Part shown: positions 22,850-31,961 of the stretch, piece by piece
How positions within the stretch are numbered: position 1 is the stretch's first letter
Layout of the letters: each line of letters starts with the position of its first letter
NCBI GenBank assembly: GCA_018241425.1
Contig: JAFEDU010000002.1
Coordinates: 806,001 to 870,000 of the forward strand
Length of the DNA: 64,000 nucleotides
Source of the DNA: Pseudomonadota bacterium
GTDB lineage: Bacteria; Pseudomonadota; Gammaproteobacteria; Steroidobacterales; Steroidobacteraceae
Direction of reading: 5' to 3'
Translations under genes and position numbers: made by a program
Notes under the pieces: model-generated
Database searches by the model: none
The model's input: only the letters and a program-made list of their open reading frames with translations
Told to the model about the DNA's origin: nothing

Positions 22850-25510
22850 GTGGCCGGTTCCTCCAAGAAACGCGGGGACTCGGGCTCTGTCGCCCTGATA
22901 GATGCGCCGACACCGCCGCACTCCGTGGAAGCGGAGCAGGCGGTGCTCGGCGGACTCCTCCTTGATGCCCAGGCCTGGGACAGCGTGGCCGACGGAGTCG
23001 GCCCCGAGGATTTTTATCGTCCCGACCATCGCCTGATTTTCGCCGCCATCGGGGAGCTCGTCGGCGACGGCAAGCCCTGTGACGTCGTAACGGTCTCCCA
23101 GAGGCTCGAGAGCACCGGCAAGCTCGCGGATGCGGGCGGCCTCGCATACCTGAGTGGCATCGCGCGCGACACGCCCACCGCGGCGAACGTCCGCGCCTAC
23201 GCGGACATCGTGCGCGAGCGCTCGCTCCTGCGGCAGCTGATCCGCGCCGGTACCGATATCGCCTCGGCCGTGTTCAACAACGACGGCGAGACCGCGCGCG
23301 CCCTGGTCGACAAGGCCGAGCAGAAGGTCTTCGAGATCGCGGAGGGCACGTTCCGCAAGCGGGACGGTGCCGTCGCGGTGAAGACGCTGCTGCCCGCGGT
23401 CATCGACCAGATCGACGAGTGGCACAACAATCCCAACAAGCTGCGTGGCCTGCCGACGGGCTTCACGGAATTCGACAAGATCACCGGTGGGCTGCGGCCT
23501 GGCGACCTGGTCATCGTTGCGGGCCGCCCCTCGATGGGAAAGTCGACGCTCGCGGTCAACATGGCCGAGTACGCCGCGGTGAACCCCGCTACCAAGGCCT
23601 CGGTGGCGATCTTCACCCTCGAGATGCCCTCCGAGCAGGTCATCACCCGCATGCTGTCCTCGATCGGTGGCGTGCCGCTGAACGCGCTGCGCAGCGGCAA
23701 CATCTCGGACGACGACTGGGTGCGCATCACCGGTGCCACGAGCCAGCTCTCGGAGGCGAAGATCTTCGTCGACGAGACCCCGGCGCTGAACCCAACCGAG
23801 CTGCGGGCCCGGGCCCGGCGCGTGAAACGCGAGCACGGCCTTGATCTCGTCGTCGTGGACTACCTGCAGCTGATGCAGGTGCCGGGTTCGCAGGAGAACC
23901 GGGCGACCGAGATCGCTGAGATCTCTCGAGGGCTCAAGGCGCTCGCGAAGGAACTCGCCGTGCCCGTCATTGCACTCTCGCAGCTGAATCGTGGTGTGGA
24001 GCAGCGTGAGCACAAAAAGCCGGTGATGTCGGACCTGCGCGAGTGCGTGCCGGGCGATACGCTGGTGTGCCTCACCGATGGACGGCGTGCACCCATAGCC
24101 GAGCTGGTCGGGACGACGCCCGAGGTCTGGGCCATCGACGACAGCCAGCGGGTGATTGCAGCCCGATCGGACAAGGTGTGGAAGGTCGGCAAGCGGCCGA
24201 TTTTCAAGCTCCAGCTAGCGAGCGGCCGGACCCTGCGTGCAACTCACAAGCATCGCGTACTCACCGGCACGGGCTGGAAGATGGTGGGCACGCTCGCGGC
24301 GGGGGATCGCGTCGCAATGGCGCGGAAAGTACCGGAGCCCCAGCAACCTGGCGTTTGGCCGGAGCACTGGCTCGTTCTGCTCGGACATCTGGTCGGCGAC
24401 GGCAGTTACCCGGTGCACCAGCCGCTGCGCTACACGACCGCCTCGGAAGAGAACAGCGCCGCAGTGAAGGCCGCGGCCGAGAAATTCGGTTGCCATGTGT
24501 CCCGGCACGCGGGCGTGGGCAACTGGCACCAGCTCGTGATCAGCGGAAACGGCAATCGCTGGCATCCGGCCGGCGTGGGCAAGTGGCTGAAGGATCTGGG
24601 GATCTTCGGCCAGCGCTCGCACGAGAAGCGCCTGCCACCTGAGGTCTTCACTCTATCCGATGCGCAGATCGCGCTCCTGCTCAGACATCTGTGGGCGACC
24701 GATGGCAGCGTGAGTCTGCGGCTGGGTGATTCTCCGCTGCCAGCGCGCGTCCATTTCTCTACGTGCTCAAGGCGCCTCGCTGATGACGTCGCCGCTTTGC
24801 TGCTGCGCCTCGGCGTGGTGGCGCGGATCCGGGCCGTTCACCATGCGCAGTACCGGCCCGTTTATTCCGTCGACGTCAGCGGCTCCGATAGCCAGGCCCG
24901 GTTTGTGGAGGTGGTCGGCGGTTTTGGTCCGCGCGCTGCGGCTGTGGCGACGCTCGCGGCACGCCTGGTGGGTGTGCGCCGCAATACCAACGTGGATACG
25001 CTCCCCGAGGAAGCGATGCAACGCGTCTGCGCACTGATGTCTGCGCAGGGCATCAGCCGCACGCAGATGGCATCCGCGCGCGGGTACCAGAACATCAATC
25101 TCGATCATTCCCCGTCGCGGGCGCTCATCGCTGAATATGCGCGCATACTCGATGACGATGATTTGCGGGTGGCGTGCACCAGCGATCTGTTCTGGGATCG
25201 CGTGACCGGTGTCGAGGCGGATGGCGAGGAGGATGTGTACGACCTGACTGTCCCGGGCCCCGCGTCGTGGTTGGCGGACGGTGTTGCATCGCACAACAGC
25301 GGTGCCATTGAGCAAGATGCAGACATGATCCTCCTCATCTACCGCGAGGAGGTCTACGACAAAAACACTACGAAAAAAGGCATTGCAGAGATCGACCTCG
25401 TCAAGCATCGCAACGGCGAGATCGGGACTTTCCTCCTGACCTTCCAGGGTCAGTACACGCGCTTCGCCAACTACGCACCGGACTCCTACGCCGAGGGCGT
25501 GTTGCGGTGA
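22850..25510 (+). CDS. dnaB: Replicative DNA helicase DnaB interrupted by an intein
   Basis: An 886-residue precursor: 468 residues of DnaB plus a 418-residue intein. The N-terminal primase-binding domain begins near PPHSVEAEQAVLGGLL. The RecA-like motor has Walker A GRPSMGKST (near 225-233) and VVVDYLQLM. The intein begins at Cys399 after SDLRE and ends in His-Asn before SGAIEQDADM, so splicing rejoins SDLRE-SGAIEQD, a conserved ATPase-core site. Removal restores the normal length. Start is GTG 22850, 24 bases after rplI. Splicing is essential because the intein cuts the motor domain. The stop overlaps the GTG of alr. Confidence 0.97.
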   Translation: MAGSSKKRGDSGSVALIDAPTPPHSVEAEQAVLGGLLLDAQAWDSVADGVGPEDFYRPDHRLIFAAIGELVGDGKPCDVVTVSQRLESTGKLADAGGLAYLSGIARDTPTAANVRAYADIVRERSLLRQLIRAGTDIASAVFNNDGETARALVDKAEQKVFEIAEGTFRKRDGAVAVKTLLPAVIDQIDEWHNNPNKLRGLPTGFTEFDKITGGLRPGDLVIVAGRPSMGKSTLAVNMAEYAAVNPATKASVAIFTLEMPSEQVITRMLSSIGGVPLNALRSGNISDDDWVRITGATSQLSEAKIFVDETPALNPTELRARARRVKREHGLDLVVVDYLQLMQVPGSQENRATEIAEISRGLKALAKELAVPVIALSQLNRGVEQREHKKPVMSDLRECVPGDTLVCLTDGRRAPIAELVGTTPEVWAIDDSQRVIAARSDKVWKVGKRPIFKLQLASGRTLRATHKHRVLTGTGWKMVGTLAAGDRVAMARKVPEPQQPGVWPEHWLVLLGHLVGDGSYPVHQPLRYTTASEENSAAVKAAAEKFGCHVSRHAGVGNWHQLVISGNGNRWHPAGVGKWLKDLGIFGQRSHEKRLPPEVFTLSDAQIALLLRHLWATDGSVSLRLGDSPLPARVHFSTCSRRLADDVAALLLRLGVVARIRAVHHAQYRPVYSVDVSGSDSQARFVEVVGGFGPRAAAVATLAARLVGVRRNTNVDTLPEEAMQRVCALMSAQGISRTQMASARGYQNINLDHSPSRALIAEYARILDDDDLRVACTSDLFWDRVTGVEADGEEDVYDLTVPGPASWLADGVASHNSGAIEQDADMILLIYREEVYDKNTTKKGIAEIDLVKHRNGEIGTFLLTFQGQYTRFANYAPDSYAEGVLR
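24044..25297 (+). mobile_element. DnaB intein with LAGLIDADG homing endonuclease
   Basis: A 418-residue protein-splicing element encoded in frame within dnaB. Block A starts at Cys1 (CVPGDTLVCLTDG). Block B has T67-x-x-H70 in LRATHKHRVLT. The homing endonuclease shows two LAGLIDADG helices, LLGHLVGDG (112-120, Asp119) and LLRHLWATDG (212-221, Asp220), both with the metal-binding Asp. Blocks F and G read VYDLTVPGPASWLADG and end ASHN, with Ser as +1 extein residue. All splicing residues are in place, so it should be active. Its codon use looks less GC-biased at third positions than flanking dnaB, consistent with later arrival. Confidence 0.96.
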
Positions 25511-26583
25511 GCGGTCTCATCCGGGCCGTCATCGACACTCAAGCCCTCCGACACAACCTCAACGTCATCCGCACGCGGGCCGGTCGCGCCAAGGTGATCG
25601 CCGTGGTCAAGGCTAACGCCTACGGTCATGGCCTCGTCAGCAGTGCACTCGCCATCCAGGATGCGACCGCCTTCGCCGTGGCGCGTCTCGAGGAGGGCAT
25701 GTCGCTGCGCGCCGCCGGCATCACCGCTCCCATCCTCCTCCTCGAGGGCGTGTTCAGCCGCTCGCAGCTCGAGGATGCCGCGCAGGACAAGCTCGACCTC
25801 GTGATCCACAACGAGCGGCAGATCGAGCTCCTGGAGCAGACCGAGGGCGCCGGGCGCTTCACGCTGTGGATCAAGATCGACACCGGCATGAACCGCCTGG
25901 GGTTCGCGCCGCGGGACTTTGCCCCTGCCTACAAGCGCATCCGCATGCTGCGCTCGGCGCCCAAGAAGCTGCGCCTCATGACGCACCTGGCCTGCGCCGA
26001 CGAGCGCGACGGGGACAGCACTCGGGCGCAGCTCAAGCGCTTCGAGGAGGCGATCCACGGTCTCAACGTCGAGACTAGCATCCTCAATTCCGCGGGCCTT
26101 CTGTCCGGGGTCGCGCCTGGGGGCGACTGGGTGCGCCCGGGACTTGCGCTCTACGGCGCCTCGCCGTTCTCCGACAGCACCGCCGCGGACTTCGGCTTGC
26201 GCCCGGTGATGACCCTGATATCCACCATCATCACCGTGCGCGAGGTGCTGCAGGGCGAGCGCGTCGGCTATGGCGGCGCCTGGACTGCGCCGCGTGACTC
26301 GCGCATCGCGATCGTCGCGGCCGGCTACGGCGACGGCGTACACCGCAGCTTCGCCCCCGGCACCCCCGTGCTGGTGCGCAAGCAGCGCGCGCCGCTGGTC
26401 GGACGGGTGTCCATGGACATGATCGCCGTGGACGTCACCGGGATCCCGGGCGTGGAAGTGGGTACCGCCGCGACGCTGTGGGGCGAGGGGCTGCCGGTCG
26501 AGGAAGTGGCGCGCCACGCCGGGACGATTCCGTACGAGCTCTTGTGCAGCGTCAGCCAGCGCGTGCCGCTCGAACCGCACTAG
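25507..26583 (+). CDS. alr: Alanine racemase
   Basis: A 358-residue PLP enzyme making D-alanine for peptidoglycan. The PLP lysine lies in VVKANAYGHG. GRVSMDMIAVDVT and the C-terminal catalytic Tyr region (GERVGYGGAWTA) are present. The length is standard. The GTG start overlaps the dnaB stop by four bases (GTGA), so it is translated with dnaB. uppP follows 12 bases later, grouping two cell-wall functions. Confidence 0.97.
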   Translation: MSGLIRAVIDTQALRHNLNVIRTRAGRAKVIAVVKANAYGHGLVSSALAIQDATAFAVARLEEGMSLRAAGITAPILLLEGVFSRSQLEDAAQDKLDLVIHNERQIELLEQTEGAGRFTLWIKIDTGMNRLGFAPRDFAPAYKRIRMLRSAPKKLRLMTHLACADERDGDSTRAQLKRFEEAIHGLNVETSILNSAGLLSGVAPGGDWVRPGLALYGASPFSDSTAADFGLRPVMTLISTIITVREVLQGERVGYGGAWTAPRDSRIAIVAAGYGDGVHRSFAPGTPVLVRKQRAPLVGRVSMDMIAVDVTGIPGVEVGTAATLWGEGLPVEEVARHAGTIPYELLCSVSQRVPLEPH

Positions 26584-26595
26584 GAGATAACCTTC

Positions 26596-27435
26596 ATGAC
26601 CTTCTGGCAGCTTGCCATTCTCGCGATCGTCCAGGGCCTGGCGGAACTGCTGCCGGTCTCGAGCTCCGCGCACGTCATCGTGGCCGAGAAGCTCATGGGG
26701 CTCGATCCCACGAGCCCGCAGATGACGCTGCTCCTGGTGATGCTGCACACCGGCACCATGTTCGCGGTGATCGTGTATTTCTGGCGCGCCTGGCGCGAGG
26801 CTTACTTCTCGTCCGCGGCGGCCTTCGGCGCCATCGCGGTGCGCGTGATCGTGGCCACGGCACTCACCGGCGTGGTCGGGCTCGCGCTCATGCACTTCAT
26901 CAAGCACGCCTTCATGAACGGCGCCTCTGACTTCGAGATCGAGAGCCTGTTCGGCAACGCGCACCTGATGGCTGCCGCGCTGGCGGCCGTGGGCTTCCTG
27001 ATCATCGTGGCGGGCCTCAGCCGCCGCCCGGCGCGCGAGGGGCTGAGCGTCGGTGACTCCGCCGCGATCGGGGTGATGCAGGGGATCTGTCTGCCGTTCC
27101 GGGGGTTCTCGCGCTCCGGGGCGACCATCTCCGCCGGCATGCTGCTCGGGGTGGCGCGCCGGCGGGCCGAGGAGTTCAGCTTCGCCCTGGCGGTGGTCCT
27201 GACCCCGCCGGTGATCGCCCGGGAACTGCTGCGCCTCCACAAGGCGCAGGCGCTCGCCGGCAACGCAGGGGGCTTGTCGCACGCGGTGCTGCCGAGCCTT
27301 CTCGGCATGGTGTTGAGCTTCGGGGCGGGAATGCTGGCGCTGCGCTGGCTGTCGCGCTGGCTCGAGGCGGGCCGCTGGCACCTCTTCGGTGCCTACTGCC
27401 TCGTGGCCTCCGTCGTCGTCTGGTGGATCGGCTGA
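26596..27435 (+). CDS. uppP: Undecaprenyl-diphosphatase
   Basis: A 279-residue polytopic membrane protein that removes a phosphate from undecaprenyl pyrophosphate, recycling the lipid carrier for wall synthesis. The N-terminal QGLAELLPVSSSAHV is the first conserved motif, and PFRGFSRSGATISAGMLLG the second, with the catalytic Ser-Arg. About eight hydrophobic segments are visible. The start has an AGGAGAT site. Downstream of alr in the same orientation and convergent with the FHA gene. Confidence 0.95.
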   Translation: MTFWQLAILAIVQGLAELLPVSSSAHVIVAEKLMGLDPTSPQMTLLLVMLHTGTMFAVIVYFWRAWREAYFSSAAAFGAIAVRVIVATALTGVVGLALMHFIKHAFMNGASDFEIESLFGNAHLMAAALAAVGFLIIVAGLSRRPAREGLSVGDSAAIGVMQGICLPFRGFSRSGATISAGMLLGVARRRAEEFSFALAVVLTPPVIARELLRLHKAQALAGNAGGLSHAVLPSLLGMVLSFGAGMLALRWLSRWLEAGRWHLFGAYCLVASVVVWWIG

Positions 27436-27444
27436 GCCGCCACC

Positions 27445-27458
27445 GCCCGCTTGCGGGC
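27445..27458. terminator. Short GC palindrome between convergent uppP and FHA genes
   Basis: GCCCGC-TT-GCGGGC forms a small symmetrical hairpin between the two stops. There is no T-run, so a bidirectional terminator is only suggested. Confidence 0.3.
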
Positions 27459-28168
27459 TAGTTGACGAAGAACCCCATCTTCACGCCGGCCAGCTGGATG
27501 ACGTCGTTGTCGTTCAGCTTGGTCGCCTGGGCACCGATCGGCGTCCCGTTCAGGAGCGGGAAGTCGTCGGCCTTGCCGCTGTCGACGTGCACGATGTAGT
27601 AGGAGTCGGAGCGGCGCGTGATGGCCGCGACCTGCACCCCGGGACGGCCGAGGGTGGTGAGCGCCTTGCTCAGCTCGACCTCGCGGCCGGCGAAGGCGCC
27701 GGACAGGACCTGGAGCTTGGCCTTCTTTACGGCCGATGCGCCATCGAGCGCGCGCGCCTTGCCGGTGGCGCTGATGGAGGGGCCGGCCTTCTCGGAAGCC
27801 TCGGCCGCGGCCCGCAGCTTCTCCACCGGGCGGGCGGAGGGCTGGATGACCATCGTCTTCTCGAACTCGTCCTGCTGCTCGTCGTCCTCGACGAAGCGCA
27901 GCTGGTGGTGCCCGACGGTGATGACGTCGCCGTGCTGCAGGGCATGCTTCTTGATGAGCTTGCCGTTGACGTACGTGCCGTTGGTGCTGTTCAGGTCCTC
28001 AAGGAACGAGTCATTGAGGATGTTGATGATGAGTGAGTGGTGACCGCTGACGGCGGCGTTGTCGATGCGGATGTCATTGTCAGGGAGGCGCCCGATCGTG
28101 TAGCGCTCCTTGTTCATGTTGTATTCCGCCATTACCTGGCCATCCAGGCTCAAGACCAACCTTGCCAT
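27458..28168 (-). CDS. Tandem FHA-domain protein
   Basis: A 236-residue protein with two forkhead-associated domains, which bind phosphothreonine peptides. The first, about residues 20-90, has YTIGRLPDNDIRIDN, HHSLI and LNSTNGTYVNG, the full set of phosphate-contacting residues. The second, about 160-236, has TTLGRPGVQVAAITRR and LLNGTPIGAQATKLNDND; the Gly-Arg and Asn-Gly remain but the SxxH element is replaced, so its binding is less certain. A low-complexity Ala-rich linker joins them. The gene lies 19 bases downstream of a PP2C phosphatase gene, making a phosphothreonine signalling pair; no kinase gene is adjacent. Confidence 0.92.
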   Translation of the reverse strand: MARLVLSLDGQVMAEYNMNKERYTIGRLPDNDIRIDNAAVSGHHSLIINILNDSFLEDLNSTNGTYVNGKLIKKHALQHGDVITVGHHQLRFVEDDEQQDEFEKTMVIQPSARPVEKLRAAAEASEKAGPSISATGKARALDGASAVKKAKLQVLSGAFAGREVELSKALTTLGRPGVQVAAITRRSDSYYIVHVDSGKADDFPLLNGTPIGAQATKLNDNDVIQLAGVKMGFFVN

Positions 28169-28187
28169 ATTCCGCCCCTATCGCGTG

Positions 28188-29012
28188 TCAGCCGAACCAA
28201 CCCAGGATCTTGTCGAAAATCTTCGTCCGAGCCGGGAATGCATCCGTGATATGCGCCATGACCACCGAGACGTTGTCCCGGCCTCCATTGTCATTGGCCA
28301 GTTGAATCAACTGCTTGGCGACCGTATCCAGATTAGCACTAAAGGTGTTTATCGTTAAATGAATATCTTCGTCCTCGACCATATCCGACAAGCCGTCGGA
28401 GCAGAGGATGAAGAACTCGCCCTTGTTGGCCGGGACCTCCTGGATCTCCACGTCAACGCTGGCCTCGACCCCCAGGGCGCGGGTCACGTAGTTCTTGTTC
28501 GCCGCCCGCTGCGCTTCCTCGGCGGAGTAGAAGCCGCGGTCGACCAGCTCCTGCAGCAGCGAGTGGTCCATGGTCACCTGTTCGAGCTTGTCGCCGCGCT
28601 GGCGGTACAGCCGCGAGTCGCCGACGTGGGCGATGGTGACCTTGTTGTCGAAGAACAGGGCCGCGACCACGGTCGTGCCCATGCCCTCGCACTGCGGCTG
28701 GGTGCGGGCGGTCTGGTAGATGATCTTGTTCGCGCGGCTGATGGCATCGCGCAGGATGATGTTCGGGCGCGACAGTCCGGACTCCCGGTCCGGGACCGCC
28801 AGATCCTCGCGCTCTACGTGCTCGCGCACGAGGTTGACGATGGTCTTCACGGCGATGCCGCTGGCGACCTCGCCGGCGTTGTAGCCGCCCATGCCGTCGG
28901 CGAGGACCAAAAGCCCGATGTCCGGGTCGACGGCGATGGTGTCCTCGTTGTGCTCGCGCACTTTGCCGGTATCGGACAGACCGACGAAGCGCAGCTTGCT
29001 TTTCAAGCTCAT
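28188..29012 (-). CDS. PP2C-family serine/threonine phosphatase (Stp-type)
   Basis: A 274-residue metal-dependent protein phosphatase. Metal ligands appear in HNEDTIAVDPDIGLLVLADGMGG, GDSRLYRQRGDKL, LCSDGLSD and the C-terminal GGRDNVSVV. It dephosphorylates Ser/Thr residues and usually opposes a Hanks-type kinase, with the neighbouring FHA protein as likely reader or substrate. First gene of the PP2C-FHA unit; divergent from radA across a gap with a long inverted repeat. Confidence 0.95.
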   Translation of the reverse strand: MSLKSKLRFVGLSDTGKVREHNEDTIAVDPDIGLLVLADGMGGYNAGEVASGIAVKTIVNLVREHVEREDLAVPDRESGLSRPNIILRDAISRANKIIYQTARTQPQCEGMGTTVVAALFFDNKVTIAHVGDSRLYRQRGDKLEQVTMDHSLLQELVDRGFYSAEEAQRAANKNYVTRALGVEASVDVEIQEVPANKGEFFILCSDGLSDMVEDEDIHLTINTFSANLDTVAKQLIQLANDNGGRDNVSVVMAHITDAFPARTKIFDKILGWFG

Positions 29013-29104
29013 GCCCCGACCTGGCCTGCCTTTCGCCTACCGAATGTGATACGCGTCACTTTCCCGTCCCCGACTGGAGCCGGCATAAGCTAGCATCGCC
29101 GGCC

Positions 29105-29142
29105 AAGGGTCCTGAGTGGTTTTGTTCACAAAAAGGACCCTT
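29105..29142. repeat. Long inverted repeat between divergent PP2C and radA genes
   Basis: AAGGGTCCT (29105-29113) is perfectly complementary to AGGACCCTT (29134-29142) across a 20-base loop that itself contains GTG...CAC arms around TTTTGTT; outer GGCC pairs add to it. It lies 54 bases before radA and about 92 bases before the PP2C start. It could be an operator or an RNA leader hairpin of radA. Confidence 0.5.
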
Positions 29143-29195
29143 ACGGCCGCCCCCCCGGCGCGAATCCTAGCCGAAACTGGACCCGTGGCGCATAA

Positions 29196-30542
29196 ATGGC
29201 CCGCCTGAATCCCGTGTTTGTCTGCAGCGCCTGTGGCGGCGAAACCCTCAAGTGGCAGGGCCAGTGCCCGCTGTGCGGGGAGTGGAATTCCCTGGAACAG
29301 CGCACGCCAAGCCGGGCTCGGGCCGCCCCGGCGGCCGCCGCGCCCGCCACGGCGGTGCCGGTGGCGGCGACGACCGGCAGCGAGCGGCTGATGAGCGGCG
29401 AGGAGGAGCTCGATCGGGTCCTGGGAGGCGGCATCGTCCCCGGCTCGGTGATCCTCCTGGGCGGTGAGCCCGGGATCGGCAAGTCGACGCTCCTCCTGCA
29501 GGTGGCATCCCACGCCGCACAGGCCCGGCCGGTGGTGTACGCGAGCGGCGAGGAGTCGGTCGCCCAGGTTAGCCTGCGCTACACCCGGCTGGGGTTGTCG
29601 GCCCCGCGGATGAGCCTGGTCTCCGAGACCGACCTGCCGGCGATCCTCGCGCTCGCGACCGAGCAGAGGGCGCAGCTCCTGGTCATCGACTCGATCCAGA
29701 CCGTGCAGTCCGGGAGCGCCGGGACGCTCGCCGGCGCGGTCTCGCAGCTGCGCGAATGCACCGCCGAGCTCGTGCGATTCGCCAAGACCACCGGCTGCGC
29801 GGTGGTGATCGTCGGCCACGTGACCAAGGAGGGCACGATCGCAGGCCCGCGCCTGCTCGAGCACCTGGTCGACACCGTGCTCTACTTCCAGAGCGAGGCC
29901 GGCAGCCGCTACCGCATCGTGCGCGCCACCAAGAACCGCTTCGGGCCCGCCAACGAGCTCGGCTTCTTCGCCATGACTGGAACGGGCCTCAAGGAGGTGA
30001 AGAACCCCGCCGCGATCTTCCTCGCGCGGGCGCCGGAGCCTGCGCCCGGGAGCATCGTCACCGTAACGCGCGAGGGCGGCCGGCCGCTCCTGATCGAGCT
30101 GCAGGCCCTCGTCGACCGGATGCGCTTTGGTGCACCGCGACGCGTGGCGCAGGGCCTGGATGCCAACCGCCTGGCGATGCTGCTCGCCGCCGCCAACCGG
30201 CACGCGGGCGTCTCGCTGCAGGAGTACGACGTGTTCGTGAACGTGGTCGGCGGCATCGAGATCGCCGAGACCGCCTGGGACCTGCCGGTGCTGCTGGCGC
30301 TCGCCTCGAGCCTCGCCGACCGCCCGATCCCGCAGTCCCTCATCGCCTTCGGGGAGATCGGGCTCACCGGGGAGGTGCGGCCCGTCGCCTACGGCGATGA
30401 ACGCCTGAAGGAGGCGCAGGCGCAGGGCTTCAAGGTCGCCGTGGTGCCGAAGGACAACGCACCGCGCCGCGCGGGCCCCGGCCTCGAGGTGCGCGCCGTC
30501 GCGCGGCTGTCGGAGGCGCTGGAGGCGGTGCGCGCCGGCTAG
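29196..30542 (+). CDS. radA: DNA repair protein RadA (Sms)
   Basis: A 448-residue branch-migration helicase in recombination repair. The N-terminal four-Cys zinc finger (CSACGGETLKWQGQCPLCG), Walker A GGEPGIGKSTLL, the RadA signature KNRFG, and a C-terminal Lon-protease-like domain with GGIEIAETAWDLPVLLALAS are all present. Standard length. Converges on the CorC-like gene with four bases between stops. Confidence 0.98.
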   Translation: MARLNPVFVCSACGGETLKWQGQCPLCGEWNSLEQRTPSRARAAPAAAAPATAVPVAATTGSERLMSGEEELDRVLGGGIVPGSVILLGGEPGIGKSTLLLQVASHAAQARPVVYASGEESVAQVSLRYTRLGLSAPRMSLVSETDLPAILALATEQRAQLLVIDSIQTVQSGSAGTLAGAVSQLRECTAELVRFAKTTGCAVVIVGHVTKEGTIAGPRLLEHLVDTVLYFQSEAGSRYRIVRATKNRFGPANELGFFAMTGTGLKEVKNPAAIFLARAPEPAPGSIVTVTREGGRPLLIELQALVDRMRFGAPRRVAQGLDANRLAMLLAAANRHAGVSLQEYDVFVNVVGGIEIAETAWDLPVLLALASSLADRPIPQSLIAFGEIGLTGEVRPVAYGDERLKEAQAQGFKVAVVPKDNAPRRAGPGLEVRAVARLSEALEAVRAG

Positions 30543-30546
30543 GCGC

Positions 30547-31830
30547 TCAGGCGCTCTTCAGCTGCGCCGGCGGCCGCACGCGCACCGTGCGGATGGCGTT
30601 GTCGGCGATCTGCAGGACCTCGAACTCGTACGGCCCAACGCGCACCATCGCGCCCTTGTCCGGGATGGTCTCCAGCTGCTCCAGCAGCAGCCCGTTCACG
30701 GTCTTCGGTCCCCCCGTCGGCAGCTGCCACCCGAGCGCGCGGTTGAGGGCGCGGATGGTGGCGCTCGCGTTCACGATGTAGACCCCGGGACGCTCCAGGT
30801 GCACGTCCTTGTGGGTGATGGTAGCGGGGTCGGAGGTGAACTCACCCACGATCTCTTCCAGGATGTCCTCGAGCGTCACCAGCCCCTCGATGTCCCCGTA
30901 CTCGTCGACCACGAACGCGAAGCGCCGGCGGTTTCTCTGGAAGTGGGTGAGCTGCACGTTGAGCGCCGTGCCCTCGGGCACGAAGTAGGCCTCGCGCCCG
31001 CGCGCGATCTCGATCAGGCGCTCGCGGGTGAGCGAGCCGCGCACCAGCTCCTGCGCGACGCGCTTCATGTGCAGGAGGCCCACCAGGTTGTCGAGCTCGC
31101 CCTCGTACACCGGCAGGCGCGTGTGCGGGGTCTGCCGCAGTTTCGCGAGCACGTCGTCCCAGTCCTCGCTGATGTCGAGCCCGTCGATCTCCTGCCGCGG
31201 CACCATGATGTCGTTCACGGTGAGGCGGCCCAGGTCCAGGATCGACAGCAGCATCTGGCGGTGGCGCGCGGGGATGACCGGGGCGGCCTCGGCCACCACC
31301 GTGCGCAGCTCCTCGGCGCTCAGGGACTGGTCCGTACGGGCGCCGCGGCCCACACCGAACAGGCGCAGGAATCCGTACGCGAGGGTGTTGGCGAGCCACA
31401 GGGCCGGGCGCGCCACAGTCACGAGCGCCCGGTAGATGCCGGCCGCGTGCAGCGCCACGCCTTCCGGGTTGGCGGCGGCGTAGATCTTGGGCGCGAGCTC
31501 GCAGAACACGATGACGATGAGCGTGAGCGCGGCGCCTGCGAGCGGCACCGCGTAGCGCTCCCCGGTGCGCTGCGCGAGGATGGTGGCGATGGCGGAGGCG
31601 AACACGCTCGCGCCGGCGAGGATCACGAGGTTCGCGCCCAGCCAGTCGTCCGGCTTCTCGAGCAGGCGCTCGAGCGCGCGCGCCTGGCGGTGCCCGCTCT
31701 GCGCGCGGTGGCGGATGCGGAAGCGGTTCACCGACAGCATCGCCACCTCGGTGCCCGAGGAGAAGGCGACGATCAGGAGGAGCACCAGGAGCGCGAGCAC
31801 CAGCAGCAGCGTGGGTGATGCGAAGTTCAA
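30547..31830 (-). CDS. CorC/HlyC-family CNNM-type membrane protein
   Basis: A 427-residue protein with an N-terminal DUF21/CNNM transmembrane domain (about four helices, residues 1-190, starting TLLLVLALLVLLLIVAF). A tandem CBS domain follows (about 200-320, with NDIMVPRQEIDGLD and FVVDEYGDIEGLVTLEDILEEIVGE) and a C-terminal CorC_HlyC domain. Such proteins are proposed Mg2+/Co2+ transporters or efflux regulators; hemolysin activity is historical naming. The start is TTG, 13 bases after GGAAAGG. Confidence 0.92.
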   Translation of the reverse strand: MNFASPTLLLVLALLVLLLIVAFSSGTEVAMLSVNRFRIRHRAQSGHRQARALERLLEKPDDWLGANLVILAGASVFASAIATILAQRTGERYAVPLAGAALTLIVIVFCELAPKIYAAANPEGVALHAAGIYRALVTVARPALWLANTLAYGFLRLFGVGRGARTDQSLSAEELRTVVAEAAPVIPARHRQMLLSILDLGRLTVNDIMVPRQEIDGLDISEDWDDVLAKLRQTPHTRLPVYEGELDNLVGLLHMKRVAQELVRGSLTRERLIEIARGREAYFVPEGTALNVQLTHFQRNRRRFAFVVDEYGDIEGLVTLEDILEEIVGEFTSDPATITHKDVHLERPGVYIVNASATIRALNRALGWQLPTGGPKTVNGLLLEQLETIPDKGAMVRVGPYEFEVLQIADNAIRTVRVRPPAQLKSA

Positions 31831-31961
31831 GGCGTGTACCTTTCCGGAAACGAGGGTGCAGCGATGACCTTCCGTGCGCGCATGACGCCCCCGTTTCGCG
31901 CCGGAACCCCCCTAGCATAGAAGCTTTGGGGCCTGCGGGGCCTAAACCCGCACCGGACCCC

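Noticed and set aside
24044..25297. Insertion in dnaB considered as a domain fusion or a frameshifted foreign gene.
   Set aside because: It is in frame, has intein blocks A, B, F and G, and rejoining the flanks gives a normal DnaB core.
30547..31830. Hemolysin annotation for the DUF21-CBS-CorC protein.
   Set aside because: The HlyC/TlyC label is historical; the domain order is that of CNNM/CorC metal-transport proteins, with no toxin feature.
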